Assembly (NCBI GenBank): GCA_035539135.1
Contig: DATLJD010000005.1
Location: 62,001-126,000 of the forward strand
From: JABFWF01 sp035539135
GTDB lineage: Bacteria; Pseudomonadota; Gammaproteobacteria; Xanthomonadales; Xanthomonadaceae
DNA: 64,000 nucleotides
Direction: 5' to 3'
The notes below the pieces were generated by a model, which searched no databases, was not told where the DNA came from, and saw only the letters and a list, made by a program, of their open reading frames with translations. The number at the start of each line of letters is the position of its first letter. The first letter of the stretch is position 1. Made by a program: the position numbers and the translations under genes. Shown piece after piece: positions 35,295 through 46,342 of this stretch.

Positions 35295-36056
35295 GTGGCC
35301 ACCCGCCGACTCCGACTGCTCAGCGCCAACATCCAGGCCGGCTCCAGCACGCGCGGCTACCACGACTACGTCGCGCGCGGCTGGTCGCACGTGCTGCCGG
35401 CGGGCAACAAGCGCGGCGCGCTGGACGCGATCGCGCGGTTGGCGAGCGAGCACGACATCGTCGGCCTCAACGAGAGCGACCCGGGCAGCCTGCGCTCGGG
35501 CTTCACCAACCAGACCCATTACCTCGCCCAGCGCGGTGGCTTCGACTACTGGAGCCACCAGCCCAACCGCAGCGTCGGCGGAGTGGCGTCCAGCGCCAAC
35601 GGGTTGCTCAGCCGGATCGAGCCGGTCGCGGTCGACGACCATGCGCTGCCCGGGCGGATCCGCGGGCGCGGCGTGCTGCTCGCGCGTTTCGGCGACGAGG
35701 CGCATGGGCTGACGGTCGCGGTCGCCCATCTCTCGCTCGGCGCCAACTCGCGCCGCAACCAGCTCGCCTTCATCGCCGAGTTGCTGCAGGACCATCCGAA
35801 CGCGGTGCTGATGGGCGATTTCAACTGCCCGTCCGACCGGCCGGAAATGGAGCTGCTGTACCAGCGCACCCGGCTGCAACCGCCCGCGGTGTGCGTGCCC
35901 ACCTTCCCGAGCTGGCGGCCGCAGCGCGCGATCGACCACATCCTGGTGACGCGCGGATTGTCGTGCGCCAGCATTCGCGCGGTGCCGGCGGCCCATTCGG
36001 ACCACCTCGCGCTGTCGGTGGAACTGGACGTGCCGCAGGACGCGCTGCGCTGCTGA
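35295..36056 (+). CDS. Endonuclease/exonuclease/phosphatase family hydrolase
   Basis: A 253-residue EEP-domain protein. Visible motifs are LLSANIQAG at the start, the catalytic-type glutamate in IVGLNESD, VAHLSLGANSRRNQ, GDFNCPSDRPE and the C-terminal AHSDHLALS with the conserved His. These residues coordinate the metal in phosphodiesterases such as exonuclease III, sphingomyelinase and inositol phosphatases; the substrate cannot be assigned. There is no signal peptide. The GTG start lies six bases after the dsbA-like gene; longer frames would overlap that gene. Confidence 0.8.
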   Translation: MATRRLRLLSANIQAGSSTRGYHDYVARGWSHVLPAGNKRGALDAIARLASEHDIVGLNESDPGSLRSGFTNQTHYLAQRGGFDYWSHQPNRSVGGVASSANGLLSRIEPVAVDDHALPGRIRGRGVLLARFGDEAHGLTVAVAHLSLGANSRRNQLAFIAELLQDHPNAVLMGDFNCPSDRPEMELLYQRTRLQPPAVCVPTFPSWRPQRAIDHILVTRGLSCASIRAVPAAHSDHLALSVELDVPQDALRC

Positions 36057-36096
36057 GGCGGTGCGCGGGGGCAGCGTGCACGCGGCAGTCCTGCTA

Positions 36097-36206
36097 GCGT
36101 GCCGGGTGGGAGAGGTGGTCAGGACCGTATGCGCCATGGATGGCGCATCCGAGCCTCCATGGATGGATTCACGGCGTGTCCTGACTGCCTCTCCCGCCCG
36201 GCGCGC
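36097..36206 (+). repeat. Family A structured dispersed repeat, copy A3
   Basis: A copy whose outer stem has four non-Watson-Crick positions, all G-U wobbles on the + strand. One pair near the stem end is U-A where A1 has G-C. Both loops read AUGGAU. It begins 41 bases after the EEP gene stop. Confidence 0.9.
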
Positions 36207-36250
36207 CCCCCACGATGCGCAGATCCGGCGAAACGCCAGCGGGCACGCAA

Positions 36251-36283
36251 AAAAAGGGCGGCGATCGCTCGCCGCCCTTTCGT
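36251..36283. terminator. Bidirectional intrinsic terminator
   Basis: GGGCGGCGA and TCGCCGCCC arms (36256-36280) around a short TCGC loop, with an A-run before and TTT after. On the - strand this gives a stem followed by seven T's, fitting termination of the TonB receptor gene. Confidence 0.85.
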
Positions 36284-36298
36284 CGTGCATGACGCCGG

Positions 36299-39199
36299 TC
36301 AGAACTTCAGGTTCGCGCGCACGTACCAGAAGCGGCCCGGCAGGTCGTAGGTCGACGCGTCGTAGCCGTTGAGCGAGCAGCTCAGGCAGGCCGGCGGGTC
36401 CTTGTCGCCGAGGTTGTTGACGCCGCCGATCAGCTCAAGCCCCTTCATCCAGTCGGTGCGCCAGGACACCTGCAGGTCGTGGTAGGTGACGCCGCCCAGG
36501 CGGTTGACGCTGACGGGGTTGGTCGGCGTGCTGCTGCGGTCGCAGATCGGGAAGCCGTCGGCGCCCGCGCACGACTCGGTGAGCGAGCTGATGTAGCGCA
36601 TCGTCCAGCTCGCCGACCACGCGCCCTTGTGCCACTGCGACGCCAAGGTCGAGGTCCACTCGGGAATCGCGCTGTCGTTGGTCTCGCGACCGGGCCGGCG
36701 CGGCTCGAGCTCGCCGGCCTCGTTCTCCAGCTCGAAGTTGCCGACGAAGGTGTTGCGCCAGTCGAAGCGCAGCTGGCCCCAGGACTGCTCGGGCACCAGC
36801 CAGCCGACGTCCACGTCCCAGCCGTCGGTGTTGATCGTGCCGAGGTTGTCGAGGATGTCGGAGAAGCTGGTGATCACGCCGTTGGCGTTGCGGGTGTAGT
36901 GGCTGCAGGCCTCGGCGTCGAGGTCGGCCACGCAGCGGTCGAGGATGGTCTGCGCGTCCGGCGCCTGGATCGCGTCCTCGATGCGGTGGTGGTAGAAGGT
37001 CAGGCCGATGTCGAGCTTCTCCGACCACGCGGTGCGATCGGCGAAGGCCGGGCTCCACACGCCGCCGAGCATGAAGCTGTGGCTGCTTTCCGGCTGCAGG
37101 TCGCGGTTGCCCGAGGTGACCACCGAGATCTGCGGGTTGGGCTGGGTGTAGGTCGGCGGCACGCCGTCGGCGACGCAGTTGGGCTGGGTCGCGCCGGCGC
37201 CCGAGCACGGATCGACCAGGGTCGCGTCGAAGCGGCTGAAGGTGCCGTACAGCTCGCCGATCGACGGCGCGCGGAAGCCTTCCGCGAACGAGCCGCGGAA
37301 CAGCAGCTCGTCCGCGACCTGCCAGCGGAAACCGACCTTGCCGGTGAACTCGCCGCCGAAGGTCGAGTAGTCCGAATAGCGCCCGGCCAGGCTGACGTCG
37401 AAGGCCTTGCCGAAGGCCGCGTCGCGGCTCAGCGGCAGGTTGAACTCGGCGTACACCTCGTTGACGTCGTAGCTGCCGCGGGTGGGGCCGGACGGCACGC
37501 CGTTGTACTCGCCGGCGACGGTCAGCGGATCGGGCTGGTAGCTGCCCTGGTACTTGCGGTACTCGTAGCCGGCCGCGAACGACGCGGCGCCGGCCGGCAG
37601 CGCGAACAGGTCGCCGGTGATGTTGGCCGAGAACGTGGTCAGCTTGTTCTCGCTCTCGTCGTGCACCACCGGCTGGATCCAGGCCAGCATCTCCGGCGTG
37701 ATCGTGCCCGGGCCGCCGAACAGGTTGAGCGGCACGCAGCCGGCGATCGCGGCGCAGGCGTTGACGTCGCCCAGCGCCTGGTTGATGCGCCGGATGTTGT
37801 AGCTGCCGTAGTTGGTCTGCTCGGCGCGGCTCTCGCTGTGCACTGCGTTGACGTCCCAGCTGTAATCGCGCGAGCCAGCGGTGAACACACCCTCCAGGCC
37901 GGCGTTGACGTACCAGGTCTTGACGTCCTGCTCGTACACGCGCGGGCCGCCCTCGACCGGGCGGCGGCCAAGCAGGAACAGGTTCGGGTTCGGCCCCATC
38001 GTGGTCAGGTCGAAGCCGAACGGGTTGTACGGGTTGTTGGCGGCGATGACGAGGTCGGTTTCCGCCCAGTGGTTGTACACGCCGGCGTCGGTGCCGAGGA
38101 AGATCGGCTCGGGCGCGGCCTGGTTGGTCGAGTTGCGCTGGTTGTAGAGCACCTTCGCGTAGCCGGTGACCGCATCGCTGAAGTCGAAGTGCACCTGGCC
38201 GAACACGCTCTTGCGCTCGGACGGGGTCAGCAGCAGGTTGTAGAGCGCGAAGTTGAAGCGGTCGGCGGTGGTGAAACAGTGGAAGTCGTCGGTGCGCTCG
38301 CAGCCGGTCTGGGTCGGGTCGTAGGTCGGGTCGGTCGCGCCGGCGTTCGGGGTGATGCTGTAGACCACGCCGGTGTTCGGATCCTGGAACACGAAACGGC
38401 CGAACGGGGTGGCCGAGCTGCCGTTGGCGAGGCCGGTGCCGGGCACCGGGAACTGCGAGATCGCGCGGTCGGCGGCGGTGATGTCTTCCTGGTTGTAGTA
38501 GCTGGCGCCGAGGAACCAGTCGGCGCGGTCGCTGCTGCCGCCCCAGCCGAGGTCGACGCCATAGGTCGCGCCGTCGCCCTCGTCGTATTCGCCGGCGTGC
38601 AGGCTGACCGAGAAGCCGTCGATCTTGCGGCGGGTGATGATGTTGACGACGCCGGCGATCGCGTCCGAGCCGTAGATCGAGGACGCGCCGTCCTCCAGCA
38701 CCTCGATGCGCTCGATGATCGACAGCGGGATGGTGTTGAGGTCGACCGAGGAGCCAACGCCCGAGGCGGACGACTCGTTGACCCAGCGGATGCCGTCGAC
38801 CAGCACCAGCACGCGCTTGGCGCCGAGGTGGCGCAGGTCCACCGTCGCCGCGCCGGCGCCGACGCCGCCGCCGTCGGGCGGGAAGCCGAAGTTGCCGCTC
38901 GAGTTGAACTTGGTGTTGAGCGCGGAGCCCGAGGCGGTCAGGTTTTGCACGATGTCGGCGACCGAGGTGAAGCCGCTGCGGTCGATGTCCTCGCGGGTGA
39001 GAACCTGCACCGGCACCTGGCCTTCGACCTCGGCCTTCTTGATGCGGGTGCCGGTGACGGTGACCGTCTCCAGCCGCGCGGCCTGGTCGGCGTCGGGGGC
39101 CGCGGTCGGAGCATCCTGTGCGGACGCGACGGCGGGGAGGGCGAGAAGCAGGGAAAGTTGGACGGCCGTGGTAAGCCGGTGGCGGTGCAGCGCTCGCAT
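36299..39199 (-). CDS. TonB-dependent outer-membrane receptor
   Basis: A 966-residue receptor with a signal peptide (ATG at 39199, GGAGA seven bases upstream; cleavage near VASAQD, residue 28). The TonB-box/plug start LETVTVTGTRI is followed by a plug domain with RVLVLVDGIRW, IERIEVLEDGASSIYGSDAIAG and VNIITRR. The C-terminal barrel (about residues 220-966) ends in the terminal phenylalanine needed for outer-membrane insertion (RANLKF). The barrel contains several cysteine-bearing loops. It resembles the large receptors abundant in Xanthomonadaceae that take up peptides, carbohydrates or metal chelates; there is no adjacent regulator or siderophore gene to define the ligand. Confidence 0.9.
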   Translation of the reverse strand: MRALHRHRLTTAVQLSLLLALPAVASAQDAPTAAPDADQAARLETVTVTGTRIKKAEVEGQVPVQVLTREDIDRSGFTSVADIVQNLTASGSALNTKFNSSGNFGFPPDGGGVGAGAATVDLRHLGAKRVLVLVDGIRWVNESSASGVGSSVDLNTIPLSIIERIEVLEDGASSIYGSDAIAGVVNIITRRKIDGFSVSLHAGEYDEGDGATYGVDLGWGGSSDRADWFLGASYYNQEDITAADRAISQFPVPGTGLANGSSATPFGRFVFQDPNTGVVYSITPNAGATDPTYDPTQTGCERTDDFHCFTTADRFNFALYNLLLTPSERKSVFGQVHFDFSDAVTGYAKVLYNQRNSTNQAAPEPIFLGTDAGVYNHWAETDLVIAANNPYNPFGFDLTTMGPNPNLFLLGRRPVEGGPRVYEQDVKTWYVNAGLEGVFTAGSRDYSWDVNAVHSESRAEQTNYGSYNIRRINQALGDVNACAAIAGCVPLNLFGGPGTITPEMLAWIQPVVHDESENKLTTFSANITGDLFALPAGAASFAAGYEYRKYQGSYQPDPLTVAGEYNGVPSGPTRGSYDVNEVYAEFNLPLSRDAAFGKAFDVSLAGRYSDYSTFGGEFTGKVGFRWQVADELLFRGSFAEGFRAPSIGELYGTFSRFDATLVDPCSGAGATQPNCVADGVPPTYTQPNPQISVVTSGNRDLQPESSHSFMLGGVWSPAFADRTAWSEKLDIGLTFYHHRIEDAIQAPDAQTILDRCVADLDAEACSHYTRNANGVITSFSDILDNLGTINTDGWDVDVGWLVPEQSWGQLRFDWRNTFVGNFELENEAGELEPRRPGRETNDSAIPEWTSTLASQWHKGAWSASWTMRYISSLTESCAGADGFPICDRSSTPTNPVSVNRLGGVTYHDLQVSWRTDWMKGLELIGGVNNLGDKDPPACLSCSLNGYDASTYDLPGRFWYVRANLKF

Positions 39200-39260
39200 C
39201 GGTCTCTCCAGATCGGTTGGGGTCGACACCGCCTGCCCCCTGTGACCAAGCGGAAGCCGA

Positions 39261-39289
39261 CTTGTAAGCTTTTCGTAAAACGGCCGCAA
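39261..39289 (-). promoter_or_regulatory. Possible promoter of the TonB receptor
   Basis: On the - strand TTGCGG (39284-39289), a 17-base spacer and TACAAG (39261-39266) are followed by the receptor start about 60 bases downstream. The match is moderate. Confidence 0.35.
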
Positions 39290-39321
39290 GGGGTCACGGG
39301 CAGGGGTGAACGGTATTCACG

Positions 39322-39352
39322 TTCCGGGCGTTCAAGGACGCCGGGCTATAGT
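39322..39352 (+). promoter_or_regulatory. Possible promoter for the lytic transglycosylase (leaderless)
   Basis: A good -10 box TATAGT (39347-39352) ends six bases before the ATG, with a weak TTCCGG at 19 bases upstream. If used, transcription would start at or next to the A of the start codon. Confidence 0.35.
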
Positions 39353-39358
39353 CACGGC

Positions 39359-41383
39359 ATGCCTTTGCCCCGCCTGACGTCCGTCCTCCTATTCGCCCTC
39401 CTTCTCGCTGCCAGCCCGGCCCTCGCCCAGGGTGCCGATCCGCAGTTGCCGGCCATCCGCGAGGCGCTTGCCGCCGCCGAGCGCGGCGATCTCGATGCCG
39501 GGGCGCGGCCGCAGCTCGCCGCGCATCCGCTGTACGGCTGGGTCGAATACGCCGCGCTGCGCCGCAACATCGACCGCCTCCCCGCCGACCAGGCGCGGGC
39601 CTTCCTGCAGCGCCATCCAGGCGATGCGGTCGGCCAGGCCTTCCGCGAACTCTGGCTGGCGGCGACCGCGCGCCGCCAGGACTGGCCGGCGTTCCTCGCC
39701 GCGTGGCGGCCCGGGATCAAGGCGGTGGCGCTGCGTTGCGCCGAGCTCGACGCGCGCCAGGCCACCGGCCGCGCCGACGCGCAGTGGGTGGCCGACGCGC
39801 AGGCGCTGTGGCGGACCGGCGAAAGCCTGCCCGACGCCTGCGACGCGCCGTTCGCGGTGCTGGCGGCCAAGGGCGGCCTGCCGCCGGCGCTGCGCTGGGA
39901 GCGCATCGAGCTTGCGATCGACGCGGGCAATCCGGGCGTCATCCGCGCCGCCGCGCGCGGCCTGGCGAAGGACGAACAGGCGCTGGCCAACGCCTACGCC
40001 GGCTTCCTCGACAAGATCGACGACAGCGCGCTGGCGTGGCCGAAGACCGCGCGCAGCCGCCGCGTCGCCGCCGCCGGCCTGGCGCGCCTGGCGAAGAGCG
40101 ATCCGGATCGCGCCGAAGCGCTGCTGCCGAGCTACGCCGCCGCGCTCGGTTTCGGCGATGCCGAGCGCAACGCCGTGCTGTACCAGATCGCGCTGTGGAC
40201 GGTCGCGTCCTACCTGCCCGAGTCGGCGCGCCGCCTCGCCGCGGTCCCCGAGGCCGCCTACGACGACCGCCTGCGCGAATGGCGCGCGCGCGAGGCGATG
40301 GCGCGCTCCGACTGGCCGGCCGCGCTGGCGGCGATCCGCAAGATGCCCGAGTCGCAGCGCCGCGATTCGCGCTGGACCTATTTCGCCGCGCGCCTGAGCG
40401 AGCTGACCGGCGACAAGGCCGGCGCGCAGGCGCTGTACCGGCAGGCCGCGCGCGAGCCGGAATTCCACGGCTTCCTCGCCGCCGACCGGATCGGCGCACC
40501 CTACGCGCTGTGCCCATGGCTGCCCGCGGACGATGACGCCGGGCGCGCCGTGGTCGCGCGCGATCCGGCGATCGTGCGCGCGATGGGCCTGTATGCGATC
40601 GACCGCGCCGGCTGGGCGCAGCGCGAGTGGGACGAGGCACTGTCGCGTTTCGACGACACCCAGCGCCGGCTGGCGGTGGAAGTCGCGCAGGACCACGGCT
40701 GGTTCGACCGCGCGGTGTTCTCGCTCGGCCGCACGCCGGAGGAGCGGCGGCTCTACACGCTGCGCTTCCCGCTGCACCACGACGCAACGATCCGCCGCGC
40801 CGCGCTCGAGAACGACCTCGACCCGGCCTGGGTCGCCGCGGAGATCCGCGCGGAAAGCGTGTTCAACCCGAACGCGCGTTCGGCCGCGAATGCCATGGGC
40901 CTGATGCAGGTGCTGCCGACCACCGGCATGGCGGTCGCGCGCCGCCTCGGCCTGGCCTGGGGCGGCGCGCAGTCGCTGTACGACCCGGACACCAACATCG
41001 TGCTCGGCACCGCCTACCTGCGCCAGCTGCTCGACAAGTACGGCGGCCAGCCCTACTTCGCGATCGCCGGCTACAACGCGGGGCCGACCCCGCTGGCGCG
41101 CTGGCAGGCGCAGCGGCCGGGCATGGATCCGGATTTCTGGATCGAGACGATCAGCTACAAGGAAACCCGCGACTACGTCGCCCGCGTGCTCGCCTTCAGC
41201 GCGATCTACGACTGGCGCCTCAACGGCAACGCGCTGCCGCTCAGCGAACGCATGCGCGGCAACCTGCAGGCGCCACGCAAGGCGTTCGCCTGCCCGCTGG
41301 CGCAACCGCCGGCGGACGCGCCGCCCGCGCCGGCGCCCGCGCCGGCCGCGAAGCCCGCGCAACCTGCGACGCGCTCGCGTTGA
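39359..41383 (+). CDS. slt: Soluble lytic murein transglycosylase (Slt70-like)
   Basis: A 674-residue periplasmic enzyme with a signal peptide (cleavage near LALAQ, residue 22). Residues 30-480 form the alpha-helical superhelical ring typical of Slt70, and the C-terminal catalytic domain begins near residue 485. The catalytic glutamate lies in IRAESVFNPNARS, followed by AMGLMQVLP and AGYNAGP, all standard goose-lysozyme-type motifs. It cleaves peptidoglycan to 1,6-anhydromuropeptides, substrates of the AmpG permease encoded at the end of the window. A Pro/Ala-rich tail ends the protein. Confidence 0.92.
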   Translation: MPLPRLTSVLLFALLLAASPALAQGADPQLPAIREALAAAERGDLDAGARPQLAAHPLYGWVEYAALRRNIDRLPADQARAFLQRHPGDAVGQAFRELWLAATARRQDWPAFLAAWRPGIKAVALRCAELDARQATGRADAQWVADAQALWRTGESLPDACDAPFAVLAAKGGLPPALRWERIELAIDAGNPGVIRAAARGLAKDEQALANAYAGFLDKIDDSALAWPKTARSRRVAAAGLARLAKSDPDRAEALLPSYAAALGFGDAERNAVLYQIALWTVASYLPESARRLAAVPEAAYDDRLREWRAREAMARSDWPAALAAIRKMPESQRRDSRWTYFAARLSELTGDKAGAQALYRQAAREPEFHGFLAADRIGAPYALCPWLPADDDAGRAVVARDPAIVRAMGLYAIDRAGWAQREWDEALSRFDDTQRRLAVEVAQDHGWFDRAVFSLGRTPEERRLYTLRFPLHHDATIRRAALENDLDPAWVAAEIRAESVFNPNARSAANAMGLMQVLPTTGMAVARRLGLAWGGAQSLYDPDTNIVLGTAYLRQLLDKYGGQPYFAIAGYNAGPTPLARWQAQRPGMDPDFWIETISYKETRDYVARVLAFSAIYDWRLNGNALPLSERMRGNLQAPRKAFACPLAQPPADAPPAPAPAPAAKPAQPATRSR

Positions 41384-41399
41384 AGCATCACGGCCTTCC

Positions 41400-41420
41400 G
41401 TAGAGCGGAGCTTGCTCCAG
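41400..41420 (+). repeat. GTAG-headed REP hairpin
   Basis: GTAGAGCGGAGCTTGCTCCA, 17 bases after the slt stop codon. Confidence 0.75.
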
Positions 41421-41426
41421 CAGGAC

Positions 41427-41451
41427 TCCCTCCCCCGCTTGCGGGGGAGGG
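41427..41451. repeat. GC-rich hairpin repeat (family C)
   Basis: Arms CCCTCCCCCGC / GCGGGGGAGGG followed by GTTGGGGTGGGGGTGAG, the mirror of the unit at 2474-2514. Confidence 0.7.
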
Positions 41452-41502
41452 TTGGGGTGGGGGTGAGCGCACGCACCGGGCGAATGTCGCGGGACTGCGC
41501 GA

Positions 41503-41612
41503 GCGCGCCGGGCGGGAGAGGCAGTCAGGACACGCCGTGAATCCATCCATGGAGGCTCGGATGCGCCATCCATGGCGCATACGGTCCTGCCTACTTCTCC
41601 CACCCGACGCGC
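41503..41612 (-). repeat. Family A structured dispersed repeat, copy A4
   Basis: A copy on the - strand with both loops AUGGAU. The outer stem has three G-U wobbles and two true mismatches, the least well paired of the five. The 441-bp gap 41384-41824 holds only repeats: REP, GC hairpin, A4, REP, B2, in the inverse order of the 2105-2564 gap. Confidence 0.9.
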
Positions 41613-41634
41613 CCCCCCACCTTCGCGCTCCTTC

Positions 41635-41656
41635 AGCGGAGCAAGCTCCGCTCTAC
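41635..41656 (-). repeat. GTAG-headed REP hairpin, inverted
   Basis: GTAGAGCGGAGCTTGCTCCG on the - strand, between A4 and B2. Confidence 0.75.
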
Positions 41657-41681
41657 GGCAAGCCCCGAGGGTCTTTCCCGA

Positions 41682-41792
41682 GCGCCCGGGAGGGCGGGGG
41701 TGTTGCGTCAGCGCGCCATGGATGGCGCGCGCCCGCATCTGGGCATGGATGCCCAGCTAAGGGAAAAGCAATACCCCCGGCCTCCCGGGCGC
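41682..41792 (+). repeat. Family B structured dispersed repeat, copy B2
   Basis: A 111-bp element with a 25-nt outer stem (41682-41706 with 41768-41792; one mismatch, one G-U). Hairpin 1 is GCGCGCC/GGCGCGC and hairpin 2 is CUGGGC/GCCCAG, both closing a perfect AUGGAU loop. A CUAAGGGAAAA strand follows. Stem changes relative to B1 are compensated. Confidence 0.88.
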
Positions 41793-41824
41793 GGGCCCGT
41801 GATGTCAGGTATGGGATCGCGGCG

Positions 41825-43768
41825 TTACTTCGCCTCGAGGATCGGCGTGATCCGATCCGGCACGCCTTCGATGCGCTCGAGGTGCGGGTAGCGCAGGCCG
41901 TCGTGGTAGTCGATGGCCACCGTGCGGTAGCGGTCGAACTCCTTCACCAGCAGGCGGATCGGCGCCTGGTTGGTCTTCGCGGCCCTGATCGCGTCGGCCA
42001 GCGTGTCCTTGTCGTATTCGACGTCGTTGACCGCGACGATGGTGGTGCCGGCGCCGAGGCCCGCGTTGAACGCCGGGCTGTCCCAGCGCACCTCGCCGAT
42101 CTCGCCGCCCTTGCCGACGGCGAGCCCCAGCGAATAGACGAAGTCGCCGCCGCCGCCCTTGGACATCGCCTTGGCGTAGGCGTTGGGCGCGTCCTTGTAG
42201 ACGAGCTTCCAGCCGCCCGCCTCGAAACCGCCGGTGATGTCCACCTTGCCGTCCAGCCGCTCGCGCAGGAACGTCGCCCAGTCGTCGTGGACGACGCCGT
42301 CGAGCGTCTTCACCACGTCCTCGAAGGTGTACGGGTTCTGTTTCTTCCACTCGCCATCGTTGACGCCGAAGAACGCGCGCGCGAAATCGTCCAGCGACTT
42401 CTTCCCCCTGGTCAGCGTGCGGATGCGCACGTCGGCCTCCAGCCAGATCATCTGGCCAGCGCGGTAGTAGTCCTCCGACAACTGCCAGTTGCGGTAGGGC
42501 TTGGGCCGGCGCTTGGCGATGATCGGGTCGTTGGTGGTGTCCTCCACGCCGCGCCAGGCGAGGCCCGGACGATTGTCGCGGTAGGTCGCGGCGACCAGGG
42601 CCAGCGCGTCCAGCGACGCCTTCAGCGGGCGCATGCCCGAGCGCGCGGCGAGCACGTTGCCCCAGTACTGGGTCTGGCCCTCGTACACCCACAGCAGGCT
42701 GCCCTGCATCGGCACGTTGTAGTTCGGCGTCCACAGGTCGGCCGGGCGCCGGTACTTGCCGTTCCACGAGTGGGTGTACTCGTGCGCGAGCAGGTCGCTG
42801 AAGCCGACCTTCGCGTCCCAGCCGGTGAAGTAGTCCTTGTCCTCGCCGTTCTCGCTGGAGCGCTGGTGCTCCAGGCCGTTCTGCACCAGTTGCTCCGACA
42901 GCGAGAACAGGAAGTCGTAGTGGTCGTAGTGCTGCGCGCCGTACAGCTTCTTCGCCTGGGTCACCAGGTTGCGGTGGACCTGCAGCTGCTCCGGCTTCAC
43001 CTCGAGGTACTTGGGCGCCTCGGCGAACACGTTCAGGCGCACCGGCACGGCGGCGCCCGGGGCGAGGTCGAGCTGGCGGTAGTGGCGGCCGGCGTACACC
43101 GGCGAGTCGACCAGGATGTCGAGCGGCACCTGCGCGTAACGCACGGTGTCGCCCTGGGTGCCGGCGACCTCGAGCGCGGTCGCCGCGTGCCAGCCGGCTG
43201 GGTAGGTCACGCTGGCGTCGTAGGCGATCTGGCGCGCGTAGTGGCCGGCGGGATACAGCACGACGGTGTTCCACTGCAGGTCGAGCATGTTCGGCGTCAT
43301 CACGATGCCGCCCTGCGAACGGTCGGTCGGGGTGATCTGCTGGTATTCGGCGACCACGCTGGTCGCGCCGGCCGGCACCTCGACGTGGAAGGCGTAGACG
43401 TCGAGCGGATCGCGCTTCCACGCCAGCGGCTTGCCGCCGGCGCTGAAGCGCAGGCCGGCCAGGCGCAGCAGCGGGCCGGTGTCGGCGTGGTTGCCGGGCA
43501 GCCACTTCGGGTACAACAGGGTCAGCGTGCCGGGCGTCGCGGGGATGGTCTCGCGCACCCTGACGATGCGCTGCGACAGGTCGGTCGCGTCCACCTCGAG
43601 CCGGATCGCGCCCGGCGCGTACGGCGTGTCCACCGGCGCCGGCACCCGCGGGCTGCTCATCGCCGGCGGCGGTAGGTCCTGGGCGAAGGCCGCGTTCGGC
43701 AGGGCGAGCGGCGCGAACAGGGCCAGCGCGCACAGCGCGGGCAGCAGGCGGACGGCGGGTCGGGACAT
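41825..43768 (-). CDS. Exported M61 family metallopeptidase with PDZ domain
   Basis: A 647-residue protein with a signal peptide (cleavage near NAAFAQ, residue 30). The zinc motif is H329-E-Y-T-H333 followed by SWNGKYRRP, characteristic of M61 glycyl aminopeptidases, and the third ligand is probably the glutamate in LWVYEGQTQYW. An N-terminal beta domain precedes it and a C-terminal PDZ domain (about residues 535-625, DSPAFNAGLGAGTTIVAVN) follows. M61 enzymes remove N-terminal Gly or Ala. The gene is convergent with slt across a repeat-filled gap. Confidence 0.9.
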   Translation of the reverse strand: MSRPAVRLLPALCALALFAPLALPNAAFAQDLPPPAMSSPRVPAPVDTPYAPGAIRLEVDATDLSQRIVRVRETIPATPGTLTLLYPKWLPGNHADTGPLLRLAGLRFSAGGKPLAWKRDPLDVYAFHVEVPAGATSVVAEYQQITPTDRSQGGIVMTPNMLDLQWNTVVLYPAGHYARQIAYDASVTYPAGWHAATALEVAGTQGDTVRYAQVPLDILVDSPVYAGRHYRQLDLAPGAAVPVRLNVFAEAPKYLEVKPEQLQVHRNLVTQAKKLYGAQHYDHYDFLFSLSEQLVQNGLEHQRSSENGEDKDYFTGWDAKVGFSDLLAHEYTHSWNGKYRRPADLWTPNYNVPMQGSLLWVYEGQTQYWGNVLAARSGMRPLKASLDALALVAATYRDNRPGLAWRGVEDTTNDPIIAKRRPKPYRNWQLSEDYYRAGQMIWLEADVRIRTLTRGKKSLDDFARAFFGVNDGEWKKQNPYTFEDVVKTLDGVVHDDWATFLRERLDGKVDITGGFEAGGWKLVYKDAPNAYAKAMSKGGGGDFVYSLGLAVGKGGEIGEVRWDSPAFNAGLGAGTTIVAVNDVEYDKDTLADAIRAAKTNQAPIRLLVKEFDRYRTVAIDYHDGLRYPHLERIEGVPDRITPILEAK

Positions 43769-43996
43769 CGCGGGGCTCCGGTCGGCGGGCAATCCGTCCG
43801 ATGCTAAGGGCGCGGGCCCCGCCCGCATCCCCCATTCGGCATGGTCGGGGCGCCGTGCGTCCCACTCCGCGCGCGCCACACGCCGGCGTATCCACGCGCG
43901 ACGGGCGGCGCTTTGCCCCACGCCCCCCAGGCGCGGGACAATGGCGGGCCGCGTGCCGCAGCGCGCGCGTCCCCGCCTTCCTTTCGCGAGTCCGCA

Positions 43997-46246
<2,250 letters not shown>

Positions 46247-46342
46247 GGCCGCAAGCGCGCCCGCTCCCGTCATGCGGGAGAGGGCGACGCGGGGGGAAGG
46301 GCGGTGCCTGGGCCACGGTGCGGGGCCGTGGACCGATGGCCG

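Noticed and set aside
36479..39358. A very long + strand open frame running from within the TonB receptor region into slt
   Set aside because: The first 2.9 kb is antisense to a well-supported receptor gene and its translation is low-complexity Arg/Val/Gly-rich, typical of the antisense frame of high-GC genes. Only the part from 39359 is real.
46247..46342. Terminator after isocitrate dehydrogenase
   Set aside because: A CTCCCGTCATGCGGGAG hairpin is present, but there is no T-rich tail on either strand, so I do not call it.
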